A DNA stretch of 64,000 nt from Mesorhizobium sp. DCY119 (GTDB lineage Bacteria > Pseudomonadota > Alphaproteobacteria > Rhizobiales > Rhizobiaceae), in the NCBI RefSeq assembly GCF_003590645.1, contig NZ_CP031834.1:124001-188000 (forward strand), in the 5' to 3' direction. Both the position numbers and the translations under genes were made by a program. Numbering within the stretch: position 1 is the first letter of the stretch; every line of letters starts with the position of its first letter. Below, piece by piece: positions 17,969 to 26,420 of the stretch. Below the pieces are notes generated by a model. It had not been told where the DNA came from. It saw only the letters and a program-made list of their open reading frames with translations, and searched no databases.

Positions 17969-18420
17969 CCGGTCCTGATGTTGACGCGCGTTCTGCGCCG
18001 TTGAGGCTCATGCTACGCCCGGGATGACGAAGAGACGGCGGCGCCTTTAGCGGGAACCTTGGCGATTAGCAGCGACAGCCATGAAGTCGTCATCCCGGAA
18101 ACCGCAGCGAAGCGGAGGTTATCCGGGACCCATTGGCCTGATCGTCGTCAAGCACGGCCCGGTCCTGATATTGACGCGTTCTGCGCCGCTGAAGCTCTTT
18201 TGCATTCCGGCATGGATCCCGGGTCTCCGCTTCGCTCCGCCCGGGATGACGAGGTGGTGGGTGTCGCCGCTAATCGCAAACGTTGTTGACTGCCGCACAG
18301 CAGGCGCGGCTACCGCGCCGGAGACGTAACTGCCGCGCGCCAGCGTTGACGATTAGCGAAGACCTAACATGCCGTTCGTCATCCCGGGCGCAGCATGAGC
18401 GAAGCGCATGCGGGGGTCGC
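17969..18420. repeat. Mosaic of short intergenic repeats
   Basis: A direct repeat of about 40 bp (GGTCCTGAT-TTGACGCG-TTCTGCGCCG) occurs at 17969-18008 and 18159-18197. Each copy is followed by GGGATGACGA (18021 and 18243). CGTCATCCCGG boxes recur at about 18089 and 18377 in the opposite sense to the CCGGGATGACGA at 18241, so the block can fold in several ways. No reading frame here has codon structure or a start signal worth calling. Such GTCATCCCGG boxes are widespread rhizobial intergenic repeats. Confidence 0.7.
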
Positions 18421-18599
18421 TCTTGCGACGGATCCATGCCGGACCATCGATGACGGCTGCTGCGGTGCAGAACTGCCGAAGCTGAAACCAGCGGAAACTG
18501 TGGGGGAAAGATTCACCGCAAATTTCCCGCCAACCCATTGTTTCCACTCACCCCACACATTTTTTCACTCCCAATCTTTCCACACCCTCAAACACCGCC

Positions 18600-18866
18600 C
18601 GCATAATCCCCCCATCGCTCCTGCGGGACCGGGTCTGGAACCGGGATCAAGGGGGAGTGGCGGTGACCTCCCGCCCTGGTGTGGTAGCCAGGGACCCGAG
18701 GGCCCGACACAGGTCGGCGTGGAACGAGCACGGCGCAAATGCCACTGCCCAAAACCATGCGGAGAACCCGCGGCGTCTTGTCCATGGAATGTACATGGAG
18801 CGGGCGTTGTGACCGGCCGACTTCGGGACAGACACCGAGACGGGCGCGGAAGTCGCGCCACGTACT
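18600..18866. other. Hairpin-rich block, possible structured RNA or repeat-family member
   Basis: A GC-rich stretch with tandem perfect or near-perfect hairpins: GGCGG/CCGCC (near 18659-18675), CTGG/CCAG (18676-18691), TCCATG-GAATGTA-CATGGA (18781-18799) and GGCGCG-GAAGT-CGCGCC (18843-18859). A weak promoter-like pair (TTCCAC 18578-18583, 18 bp, CATAAT 18602-18607) precedes it on the plus strand. Short open frames exist on both strands but none shows gene-like composition or a ribosome-binding site. It does not match any RNA family I recognise (not RNase P, tmRNA or 6S as far as I can judge). Confidence 0.35.
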
Positions 18867-18952
18867 AAACATTAGGAAGGCACGGCCAAGCGCCCCGCTT
18901 CCCGATCTTTGACAATGGCCAGATGCGAAAGCAGGCGTGGCGATGAACAGGT

Positions 18953-19118
18953 GCGTCCTTCGAGGCTCCCCTTCGACAAGCTCAGGATCGCACCTCAGGA
19001 TGAGGGAGGGTGTGCCGGCAGAAGCCCCTTTTCATGAAGGGTAGGAACGTCTCAGGATCAGGAATAGCGCCAACCTCCCTCATCCTGAGGTGCGAGCAGA
19101 GCGAGCCTCGAAGGACGC
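18953..19118. repeat. Nested inverted repeat element
   Basis: Outer arms GCGTCCTTCGAGGCTC (18953-18968) and its exact complement (19103-19118), and inner perfect 20-bp arms at 18990-19009 and 19074-19093 (containing CACCTCAGGATGAGG). The sequence resembles the very common rhizobial/Bradyrhizobium CTCATCCTGAGG...CGAAGGACGC intergenic repeat. No gene is visible between the arms. Confidence 0.85.
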
Positions 19119-19166
19119 GCCGGAATGCACCGGGGACAGGGCGTGGCGATGATGAAGTGCGCCTCT

Positions 19167-19189
19167 CCTTCTCCCCTTGTGGGAGAAGG
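19167..19189. repeat. REP-like hairpin
   Basis: CCTTCTCCC-CTTGT-GGGAGAAGG, a perfect 9-bp stem, 19 bp from the 3' end of the NlpC/P60 gene. It has no T-run and looks like the CTCC/GGAG class of rhizobial REP sequence. Confidence 0.75.
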
Positions 19190-19207
19190 AAGGGTGCAGC
19201 CTCAGCC

Positions 19208-20068
19208 CTACGGCCTTCTGAATCCCGTCGGCCCGCCATAGAGATAGCCGATGCGGGCGATGGCTTCTTTGAGTCCCTCGCGCGAAACCATCATGGTGTG
19301 GCCGTTGGCGTGGATCATGTTCTCCGTGTCGGTCATGATGGCGACGTGGCCTTTCCAGAAGACCAGGTCGCCGCGCCGCAGGCCCGAAAAATCTGGCCCG
19401 ACGTCAAGCGGTTCGCCGAGCCCCGCCGCCTGCATGTCGGAATCGCGCAGCACGTCCCTGCCTGTCATGCGCATGGCCAGCTGGACAAGGCCCGAGCAAT
19501 CGATGCCGAAGCCGGACACGCCGCCCCAGAGATAGGGCGTGCCGATGAACATCTCGGCGACGCTGACATAGTCGGCGGCAAATTCGCCGATCGGGCGCAG
19601 GTGGCCGGCGATCATCCCCTCGCCCGACGCCAGCACAGAATAGACCGTGCCGCGCGTTTCGGCGGCCCCGGTGACCGTGACCGTCGATCCCATCGACAGG
19701 TCGGCGGTGCGGGGGAAGCGCAGGTCCGGCCCCGGATAGACGAAGGTTCGCGCCACCGAAACGATATGCGTCGGCACGGCGTCGCGAGAAATCAGGGCCG
19801 TATCAGTGACATAGCCGACATAGCCGTCGCGCTCGGCCTGCACCCAGGCCCAGCCCTCTGCCTCCTCGAACACCGTAACATCGTCGCCAAGCAGCAGTTG
19901 CGTGTTGACGCCGGCGTCCGGCCGCGGCGCCTTTCGCATATCGGCAACCGGCACCGATATGCGCGCCGGCCTGCCGGACACGAAGCGCTCGGCTGAAACC
20001 TCGCCCTGCAGCCGGGCATCGGCAAGATCGGCACGGAAGGCATGCAGGCGGGCATCGTGGGCGGTCAA
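19208..20068 (-). CDS. NlpC/P60 (C40) cell-wall hydrolase with SH3 domain
   Basis: A 286-aa protein with an N-terminal bacterial SH3-like region (about residues 30-160; GRPARISVPVADMRKAP and GWAWVQAERDGYVGYV) and a C-terminal NlpC/P60 papain-like peptidase domain. The catalytic Cys is in GIDCSGLVQL (about residue 193), the His in GHVAIMTD (about 241), with IHANGHTMMV after it. Such enzymes cut peptide bonds in peptidoglycan. No signal peptide is evident, as often in this rhizobial subfamily. It starts with TTG overlapping the MarR stop (TTGA), so the two are coupled. The next gene downstream is separated by repeats. Confidence 0.88.
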   Translation of the reverse strand: MTAHDARLHAFRADLADARLQGEVSAERFVSGRPARISVPVADMRKAPRPDAGVNTQLLLGDDVTVFEEAEGWAWVQAERDGYVGYVTDTALISRDAVPTHIVSVARTFVYPGPDLRFPRTADLSMGSTVTVTGAAETRGTVYSVLASGEGMIAGHLRPIGEFAADYVSVAEMFIGTPYLWGGVSGFGIDCSGLVQLAMRMTGRDVLRDSDMQAAGLGEPLDVGPDFSGLRRGDLVFWKGHVAIMTDTENMIHANGHTMMVSREGLKEAIARIGYLYGGPTGFRRP

Positions 20069-20415
20069 AGCGGCAACTCCATTGCTTTGGCAATGATAGC
20101 ATCGCCCAGCCGCTCGACATAGAGCGCGCCCTCGATCGTGCGCTTGATCAGCACGTTGCGCTTGTCGAGTTCGTCGCGGTGGCGCGACACCAGCTTCATC
20201 GCGCCCATCGTGTCGAGGGCGCGGGTGATCACCGGCTTGGTGACGTTGAGCTTCGCGGCAAGGCCACGCACCGTGTGCGGCGGCGGATCGAGATAGATCG
20301 TGAGCAGGATCGCCGCCTGGCGCACGGTCAGATCAGGCGCATCGTCGCGCACTTCGAAGAGCATGACCTGCTGCCAAAGCCGCAAAGCCTGGCTGGGACG
20401 CAAATGGACTGACAT
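20065..20415 (-). CDS. MarR-family winged-helix transcriptional regulator
   Basis: A 116-aa small MarR-like regulator. DLTVRQAAILLTIYLDPP and HTVRGLAAKLNVTKPVITRA form the helix-turn-helix, and VSRHRDELDKRNVLIKRT the wing. It is shorter than typical MarR proteins (about 140 aa) at its C-terminal dimerisation helix. It overlaps the NlpC/P60 gene by four bases, suggesting that it controls that hydrolase or its own operon. No clear palindrome was seen in the 67 bp before it. Confidence 0.85.
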   Translation of the reverse strand: MSVHLRPSQALRLWQQVMLFEVRDDAPDLTVRQAAILLTIYLDPPPHTVRGLAAKLNVTKPVITRALDTMGAMKLVSRHRDELDKRNVLIKRTIEGALYVERLGDAIIAKAMELPL

Positions 20416-20482
20416 CGCGCCAGCATGACGGCAAAACGTTTCGGTTCCGTTTCAGCCCGGCAAGAAGCGGCTCTGTTCCGGC

Positions 20483-21856
20483 TCAGCCGTAGCGATCCGA
20501 AATCACCTTCTCCAGCGCGCGAATCGCCTGCGCCTCACCGCCTGCCGGGCCATAGGACCGGTCAGCCGGGTTCCAGGCGTAGATGTCGAAATGCGCCCAG
20601 CTTGCCGCCTTCTCGACGAAGCGCTGGAGGAACAGGGCCGCCGTGATCGAGCCGGCGAAACCGTCAGCGGTGACGTTGTTGATGTCGGCGACCTTGGACG
20701 ACAGCTTGGCATCGTAGGGCTTCCACAGCGGCATGCGCCACAGCGGGTCCTCGACGGAGAGAGCCGCCGCGGCAAGATCGGCGGCAAGCGCATCGTCGCC
20801 GGTGTAGAAGGGCGGCAGATCCGGCCCGAGCGCGACGCGAGCAGCGCCCGTCAGTGTCGCCATGTCGACCAAAAGCTGCGGCTCTTCTTCGTCGGCCAGC
20901 GCCAGCGCATCGGCCAGCACCAGCCGGCCCTCGGCGTCGGTGTTGCCGATCTCCACGGTGATTCCCTTGCGGCCGGTCAGGATGTCGCTCGGCCGGAAGG
21001 CATTCGCCGAGATGGCGTTCTCAACCGCGGGGATGAGCACGCGCAGGCGAACCTTCAGGCCGGCACTCATGATCATCGAGGCAAGGCCGAGCACATTGGC
21101 GGCACCGCCCATGTCCTTCTTCATCAGCAGCATGCCGCTCGAAGGCTTGATGTCGAGGCCACCGGTGTCGAAGCAGACGCCCTTGCCGACCAGCGTCACC
21201 TTGGGTGCATTCTTCTCGCCCCAGACGATGTCGATGAGACGCGGCGCTTCCGCCGAGGCGCGGCCAACGGCGTGGATCATCGGGAAATTCTGCTTCAGCA
21301 GATCATCACCCTTGATGACCTCGATCTTTGCCTTGTGCTTCTTGGCCAGCTTGCGCGCGGCAGCCTCCAGCGCGTCCGGTCCCATGTCGTTGGTCGGCGT
21401 GTTGACCAGATCGCGGGTCAGGAAGACGCCCTCCGCGATGCGGCTGACCTGTTCGAGGTCGGCGCCGGCGGGGAGTGAAAACCGCAGTTCCTTGCCGGGT
21501 TTCTTGCCGTAGCGGGTGAAGACGTAACCGCCGAGAACGAGGGCGAGCGACGCAAGCGCCGGGTTGCCGGGCGACGACGCAAAATGCCAGTCGCCTTCCG
21601 GCAGCGCCTTGGCAAGCGCGCCGATGGCAAGCGCGCCGTTGCTGTCGTCCGCCTTGCCGAGACCGAACAGCGCGCCGGCGATAGCACCGTCGGCGCCGGG
21701 AAGCACCAGCGTGCGGCCGGCCTCGCCCGAGAACCCGTTATGCTTGGCCCAGGCACTGGCCGCCGGATCAAGGCCTGCGGCTTCAAGCTCGCCCTTGGCG
21801 ACGAGGTGGACCGGGTTCGAGTGCTTCAGCTTCTTCTCGGTGAGGTCGAGCGGCAT
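20483..21856 (-). CDS. Leucyl aminopeptidase family protein (M17)
   Basis: A 457-aa cytosolic metallo-aminopeptidase of family M17. The C-terminal catalytic domain holds the metal-ligand segments VGKGVCFDTGGLDIKP, the MKKDMGGAANVLG stretch and the signature NTDAEGRLVLADAL. It releases N-terminal residues from peptides, so it may process peptides taken up by the Yej system, although the genes are not linked. The start ATG at 21856 (MPLDLTEKKLKHSN) is chosen over longer in-frame versions, which would run into the promoter region of tadD. It is shorter than E. coli PepA (503 aa), as in other rhizobial copies. Confidence 0.9.
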   Translation of the reverse strand: MPLDLTEKKLKHSNPVHLVAKGELEAAGLDPAASAWAKHNGFSGEAGRTLVLPGADGAIAGALFGLGKADDSNGALAIGALAKALPEGDWHFASSPGNPALASLALVLGGYVFTRYGKKPGKELRFSLPAGADLEQVSRIAEGVFLTRDLVNTPTNDMGPDALEAAARKLAKKHKAKIEVIKGDDLLKQNFPMIHAVGRASAEAPRLIDIVWGEKNAPKVTLVGKGVCFDTGGLDIKPSSGMLLMKKDMGGAANVLGLASMIMSAGLKVRLRVLIPAVENAISANAFRPSDILTGRKGITVEIGNTDAEGRLVLADALALADEEEPQLLVDMATLTGAARVALGPDLPPFYTGDDALAADLAAAALSVEDPLWRMPLWKPYDAKLSSKVADINNVTADGFAGSITAALFLQRFVEKAASWAHFDIYAWNPADRSYGPAGGEAQAIRALEKVISDRYG

Positions 21857-21986
21857 GCGTGGTTCCTTGACTGTTCGACGGCGGCGCGAGCGGTTTTTTA
21901 ACCGTCCGTTAGGGTTAACAGAATATTTCTCCAGAGGGGAAAGATGGCCGAAGCGTGGCCATCGATACGGATGGAGACGTGAGCCG

Positions 21987-22808
21987 ATGTTGACCAATCA
22001 CTCGCCGAACGCAACCGGGAAAAGGCTGGCGACGGCCGCTTTGCTTCTGGCACTCGCTGCAAGCGTCGCCGGCTGCGCCACCGACAGGATGACGACCGGC
22101 TCCGTGTCGCGCGCCTCCGGCAAGTCGGTGGACACCATGTCGTCAACCGAGCTTGGTTATGCCTCGGCCTCTCTCGGCCAAGCCTACACCAAGAACGTCA
22201 ACGACAAGACCACGGCCCTGCGTTACGCCAGCGTGCTGCAGATGAACGGCCAGTCGGATCAGGCTTTGGCCGTCATGCGCAAGCTCGCCATCGCGCTGCC
22301 CAGGGACCGCGACGTGCTCGCCGCTTATGGCAAGGCGCTGGCTTCCGTCGGCCAGTTCGAACCGGCGCTGGACGCTGTGCGCCGCGCACAGACGCCTGAA
22401 TATCCGGACTGGAAGCTGGTTTCGGCGGAAGGTGCGATCCTCGACCAGCTCGGCCAGTCCGACCAGGCGCGCCAGCTCTATCGCAAGGCGATGGACCTGA
22501 AGCCGAACGAGCCGTCGATCCTGTCCAACCTCGGCATGTCCTACGTGCTGTCCGGCGATCTCAAGACCGCCGAGACCTATATGCGTTCGGCATCCTCCGC
22601 GCCCGGCGCCGACAGCCGCGTGCGCCAGAACCTCGCTCTCGTCGTCGGCCTCCAGGGCCGCTTCCAGGAAGCCGAGCAGATCGCCCAGCAGGAACTGTCG
22701 CCCGAGCAGGCGCAGGCCAACGTCGCCTATCTGCGCAACATGCTGGCGCAGCAGAACGCCTGGAACCAGATCAAGAACGAAGACAAGAAGAAGCCGTCGA
22801 CGAACTGA
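21987..22808 (+). CDS. tadD: Tad pilus lipoprotein with TPR repeats (TadD)
   Basis: A 273-aa lipoprotein: a signal sequence ending at the lipobox SVAGC (Cys about residue 30), then tetratricopeptide repeats (for example AAYGKALASVGQFEPALDAV and LYRKAMDLKPNEPSILSNLG). TadD-type proteins help secretin assembly in the Tad/Flp pilus machine. It is transcribed towards the tadC end of the minus-strand cpaB-tadC operon and ends in a bidirectional terminator. The start ATG at 21987 is preferred because the signal peptide follows directly. Confidence 0.87.
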   Translation: MLTNHSPNATGKRLATAALLLALAASVAGCATDRMTTGSVSRASGKSVDTMSSTELGYASASLGQAYTKNVNDKTTALRYASVLQMNGQSDQALAVMRKLAIALPRDRDVLAAYGKALASVGQFEPALDAVRRAQTPEYPDWKLVSAEGAILDQLGQSDQARQLYRKAMDLKPNEPSILSNLGMSYVLSGDLKTAETYMRSASSAPGADSRVRQNLALVVGLQGRFQEAEQIAQQELSPEQAQANVAYLRNMLAQQNAWNQIKNEDKKKPSTN

Positions 22809-22832
22809 GCCGCGACGTCCAAACCGCCTTGC

Positions 22833-22866
22833 AAAGACCGCGCAGCATCTGTGCGGTCTTTAGTTT
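22833..22866. terminator. Terminator between convergent tadD and tadC
   Basis: AAAGACCGC-(11 nt)-GCGGTCTTT, a perfect 9-bp stem followed by AGTTTTTAG on the plus strand. It can serve tadD, and on the other strand the cpaB-tadC operon. Confidence 0.75.
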
Positions 22867-22880
22867 TTAGTGCGGAGTTT

Positions 22881-23870
22881 TCAGAAGATGCCGCGCTCGC
22901 TGACCTGAATGCCGGCGGGGCCGAGGATGACGGCAAACAGCACCGGAAGGAAGAAAAGGATCATCGGCACGGTGAGCTTCGGCGGCAGGGCTGCTGCTTT
23001 CTTTTCGGCGGCGTTCATGCGCATGTCGCGGCTTTCGCTGGCCAGAACGCGCAGGGCGTGAGCGATCGGCGTGCCGTAACGCTCGGCCTGGATCAGCGCC
23101 TGTGACACCGACTTGACCGATTCAAGACCCGAGCGGCTGGCAAGGTTTTCATAGGCCTGCCTGCGCTCCTGAAGATAGGAAAGCTCGGCATTGGTTAGTA
23201 TCAGTTCCTCGGCCAGTTCCACCGACTGCGTGCCGATCTCGTCGGCTACGCGGCGGATCGCTGCCTCGATGGACATGCCGGATTCAACGCAGATCAGCAT
23301 CAGGTCGAGTGCGTCCGGCCATGCCATCTGGATCGACTTCTTGCGCTTGGTGGCGCGGTTGTTGACGTAAAGGATCGGCGCGTAGAAGCCGGCATAGGCC
23401 ACCAGAATGCACACGAACAGCTTCACGAAAGGTGGCTGATCCGGCAGACCGCCGAGAACGAGAATATAGACGCCGGCCATTATGAAGCCGACAAATGGGA
23501 GAACCAGCCGGAAGAACAGGAACTTGGTCAGAGGATTTTGACCGCGGAAGCCGGCGATCTTCAGCTTGTTCAGCGTGCCCTCATCAACCAGCGCGCGCTT
23601 GAGGTCCAGCCGCTCGACGATGTTGCGCATGCCGATCGATTGTTCTTCACGCAAGCCCTTGCGGCGGCGATCGGCTTCGGCGGCAAGGCGCATGCGCTGC
23701 TTGGCACGCAGTTCGTCGCGCTCCAGCGCCACGGACTTCATACGCGACTTCAGCGTATTGCCGCTCAGCGCCGGCAGTGCGGTGAAAATGGTCGCAAAGA
23801 CCGCAACCCCCACCAGCAGGGCGATGAGGAAGGACGGATCGGTCAGGGCCTTGACGACTTGGTCGGTCAT
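22881..23870 (-). CDS. tadC: Tad pilus inner-membrane platform protein TadC (T2SS F-like)
   Basis: A 329-aa GspF-family membrane protein. An N-terminal anchor (FLIALLVGVAVFATIFTALPA) precedes a central pair of helices and the F domain (MICVESGMSIEAAIRRVADE; LIQAERYGTPIAHALRVLAS), with a final hydrophobic helix ending before the stop. Together with TadB it forms the platform on which the TadA ATPase pushes pilin out. It is the last gene of the minus-strand operon, 6 bp after tadB. Confidence 0.92.
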   Translation of the reverse strand: MTDQVVKALTDPSFLIALLVGVAVFATIFTALPALSGNTLKSRMKSVALERDELRAKQRMRLAAEADRRRKGLREEQSIGMRNIVERLDLKRALVDEGTLNKLKIAGFRGQNPLTKFLFFRLVLPFVGFIMAGVYILVLGGLPDQPPFVKLFVCILVAYAGFYAPILYVNNRATKRKKSIQMAWPDALDLMLICVESGMSIEAAIRRVADEIGTQSVELAEELILTNAELSYLQERRQAYENLASRSGLESVKSVSQALIQAERYGTPIAHALRVLASESRDMRMNAAEKKAAALPPKLTVPMILFFLPVLFAVILGPAGIQVSERGIF

Positions 23871-23876
23871 ATCAGT

Positions 23877-24890
23877 CTAAACCTCGAAATCCATCATCTT
23901 GCGCATCACGAAAATGCCGATCGACATCCAGAAACCGGAAACACCCAGAATGAGATGGCCGGTGCTCGTGGTGAAGAGCGGCATGATATAGGCCGGGCTC
24001 GACAGGTAGACGAGGAAGGCAACGATAAACGGCAAGGCGCCGATGATGACGGCCGACGCCTTGGCTTCCATGGACAGCGCCTGCACCTTGGCCTTCATTT
24101 TCTTGCGGTCGCGCAGAACCTTCGAAAGGTTGCCCAGCGCTTCCGACAGATTGCCGCCGGCCTGGCTCTGGATCTGGATCACGATGCCGAAGAACCCGGC
24201 CTCCGGACAAGGCATGGTTTCGCCCATGCGCAATGCGGCGTCGGGGATGGACAGGCCGACCTGCTGCGCCTCGACGATGCGGCGGAACTCAGTCTTTACC
24301 GGTTCCGGCGATTCATTGGCGATAAGGCGAATGCCGTCATTGAGCGGCAGGCCGGACTTGACTGCGCGGACGATAACGTCGAGCGCGTTGGGAAATTCAT
24401 TCAGAAACGCCTTGACCCGGCGCGCCCGCAGGAAGGAAACGAACCAGCGCGGAACACCGAACGCGCCGGCAAGCAGTGCGCCGGGCAGGACGAAAAGCGG
24501 AGCGCCAAGCATGTAGGTGGCGATGGTCAGCACAAGGCCGCAGATCACCGAATAGACATAGAACCTCTCGACCGTGACCTGCAGCCCCGCCTGCCGCAAC
24601 TGGATGCGCAAAGGCGGCTTCTTGGTATTCTTGTTGTTGGCTTTCTGCTTTTCGTCGAGTTCCTTGAGCGAGTCCTGAACGGATTTGCGGCGCTTGGCGG
24701 CTTCGCTCACCCGATCCCGCGCAGCTTTCACGACAGACCGATCGGTCTCGGCGGCTTTGATTGTGTCGAGCCGCTTGCCAACGTTCTTCTCGTTTTCGAT
24801 CGACTTGAACAGAAAGGCATAAGCGACCGCGCCGGCGCTGACGCCGGCCAGAAGAATGAAGATCAATACGGTGCTGTCTATGCCGAACAT
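23877..24890 (-). CDS. tadB: Tad pilus inner-membrane platform protein TadB
   Basis: A 337-aa GspF-family partner of TadC. An N-terminal transmembrane helix (VLIFILLAGVSAGAVAYAFL) is followed by a charged cytoplasmic stretch (KRRKSVQDSLKELDEKQKAN), then a hydrophobic pair near 120-165 and the F domain with VRAVKSGLPLNDGIRLIANE and IQIQSQAGGNLSEALGNLSK. It sits between cpaF and tadC with gaps of 14 and 6 bp, so the three are one transcript. Confidence 0.92.
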   Translation of the reverse strand: MFGIDSTVLIFILLAGVSAGAVAYAFLFKSIENEKNVGKRLDTIKAAETDRSVVKAARDRVSEAAKRRKSVQDSLKELDEKQKANNKNTKKPPLRIQLRQAGLQVTVERFYVYSVICGLVLTIATYMLGAPLFVLPGALLAGAFGVPRWFVSFLRARRVKAFLNEFPNALDVIVRAVKSGLPLNDGIRLIANESPEPVKTEFRRIVEAQQVGLSIPDAALRMGETMPCPEAGFFGIVIQIQSQAGGNLSEALGNLSKVLRDRKKMKAKVQALSMEAKASAVIIGALPFIVAFLVYLSSPAYIMPLFTTSTGHLILGVSGFWMSIGIFVMRKMMDFEV

Positions 24891-24904
24891 GCGGTTTTCG
24901 TCTC

Positions 24905-26392
24905 TCAGTCAGCCCGCTTTTCCATGGCTTCCAGTGCAGTTGCCAGGCGCTGCTCCTCGCCGTAATAGCGCGCGCGATCCCAGAAATGCGGGCGCCCGAT
25001 TCCCGTCGAGACATGCTCGCCGAGCAGCCGTCCCGAGGCGTCCTCGCCCTTGATGTTGTAGAGGATCAGATCCTGCGTGATGATGACATCGCCTTCCATG
25101 CCGATCACTTCGGTAACGTGGGTGATACGGCGCGAACCGTCGCGCAGGCGGGCAGCCTGGATGATGATATCGACCGAGCCGACGACGATTTCGCGCACGG
25201 TCTTCTGCGGCAGCGTATAGCCGCCCATGGCGATCATCGATTCGATACGGTTGAGGCATTCTCGCGGCGAATTGGAGTGGATCGTGCCCATCGAGCCGTC
25301 ATGGCCGGTGTTCATCGCCTGCAGGAGATCGAAGACCTCCGGTCCGCGCACTTCGCCGACGATGATGCGTTCGGGCCGCATGCGCAGGCAGTTCTTGACC
25401 AGGTCGCGCATGGTCACCTCGCCCTCGCCCTCCAGGTTCGGCGGGCGCGTTTCGAGGCGCACGACATGCGGCTGCTGCAATTGAAGCTCGGCCGAGTCTT
25501 CGCAGGTGATGACGCGCTCGTCGCGATCGACATAGTTGGTGAGGCAATTGAGCAGCGTCGTCTTGCCGGAGCCGGTGCCGCCCGAAATGATGACATTGCA
25601 GCGGACGCGGCCGATGATCTTCAGCACCTCCGCGCCTTCCGGCGAAATCGCCCCGAAGCGGACGAGTTGGTCGAGGGTGAGCTTGTCCTTCTTGAACTTG
25701 CGGATGGTGAGCGCGGTGCCGTCTATGGACAGCGGCGGCGCGATGACATTGACGCGCGAGCCGTCGGGAAGGCGCGCGTCGCAGATCGGCGAGCTCTCGT
25801 CCACGCGGCGGCCGACCTGGCTGACGATGCGCTGGCAGATGTTGAGAAGCTGCTGGTTGTCGCGGAAACGAATGCCCGTCTGCTCGACCTTGCCGTTGAC
25901 TTCGATAAAGACCTGCTTGGCGCCGTTGACCATGATGTCGGCGATGTCGTCGCGGGCCAGAAGCGGCTCCAGCGGACCATAGCCCAGAACGTCGTTGCAG
26001 ATGTCCTCGAGCAGCTCTTCCTGCTCGGAAATCGACATCGCGAAGTTCTTGATCGCGATGATATCATTGACGATATCACGGATTTCCTCGCGTGCGCTGT
26101 CGGGATCGAGCTTGGCCAACTGCGACAGGTCGATCGTGTCGATCAGCGCGGAAAAGACCTGCGACTTGGTATCGTAGTAGCTCTCGCTGCGTTCGCGTGG
26201 CGCCTTGCGCGGCTCTGGCGCAAGTGGCGGCGCTTCGACCGGGCGGCGCGCCGGTGCGGCAGACGTCCGTGCCTCGACGACCGGTGGCGGCGGAGCGGCA
26301 AGGATGACGCCAGCCGACGGCGCCACCGCTGCAGGTGAGCGGAACTCGGGCTTGGCCCGGCTTCCATCTTCATTGCCTCTTTTACCGAACAT
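24905..26392 (-). CDS. cpaF: Tad pilus assembly ATPase CpaF/TadA
   Basis: A 495-aa type II/IV secretion ATPase that powers pilus assembly. After a Pro/Ala-rich N-terminus comes an N-terminal domain with [20 protein letters not shown], then the motor domain with Walker [16 protein letters not shown] (about residue 270), Asp box [18 protein letters not shown], Walker B region [16 protein letters not shown] and the His box [16 protein letters not shown]. All motifs are intact. It lies between cpaE and tadB in the operon. Confidence 0.95.
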   Translation of the reverse strand: MFGKRGNEDGSRAKPEFRSPAAVAPSAGVILAAPPPPVVEARTSAAPARRPVEAPPLAPEPRKAPRERSESYYDTKSQVFSALIDTIDLSQLAKLDPDSAREEIRDIVNDIIAIKNFAMSISEQEELLEDICNDVLGYGPLEPLLARDDIADIMVNGAKQVFIEVNGKVEQTGIRFRDNQQLLNICQRIVSQVGRRVDESSPICDARLPDGSRVNVIAPPLSIDGTALTIRKFKKDKLTLDQLVRFGAISPEGAEVLKIIGRVRCNVIISGGTGSGKTTLLNCLTNYVDRDERVITCEDSAELQLQQPHVVRLETRPPNLEGEGEVTMRDLVKNCLRMRPERIIVGEVRGPEVFDLLQAMNTGHDGSMGTIHSNSPRECLNRIESMIAMGGYTLPQKTVREIVVGSVDIIIQAARLRDGSRRITHVTEVIGMEGDVIITQDLILYNIKGEDASGRLLGEHVSTGIGRPHFWDRARYYGEEQRLATALEAMEKRAD

Positions 26393-26420
26393 GCTCGACT
26401 ACCGATCCGCTGCCTGACAA

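Noticed and set aside
18395-18872. Several short open frames on both strands (60-157 codons) in the gap between the SnoaL-like and NlpC genes
   Set aside because: They overlap one another, are rich in Pro/Gly/Arg/Cys, lack start signals and cover hairpins and repeats; they are more likely non-coding.
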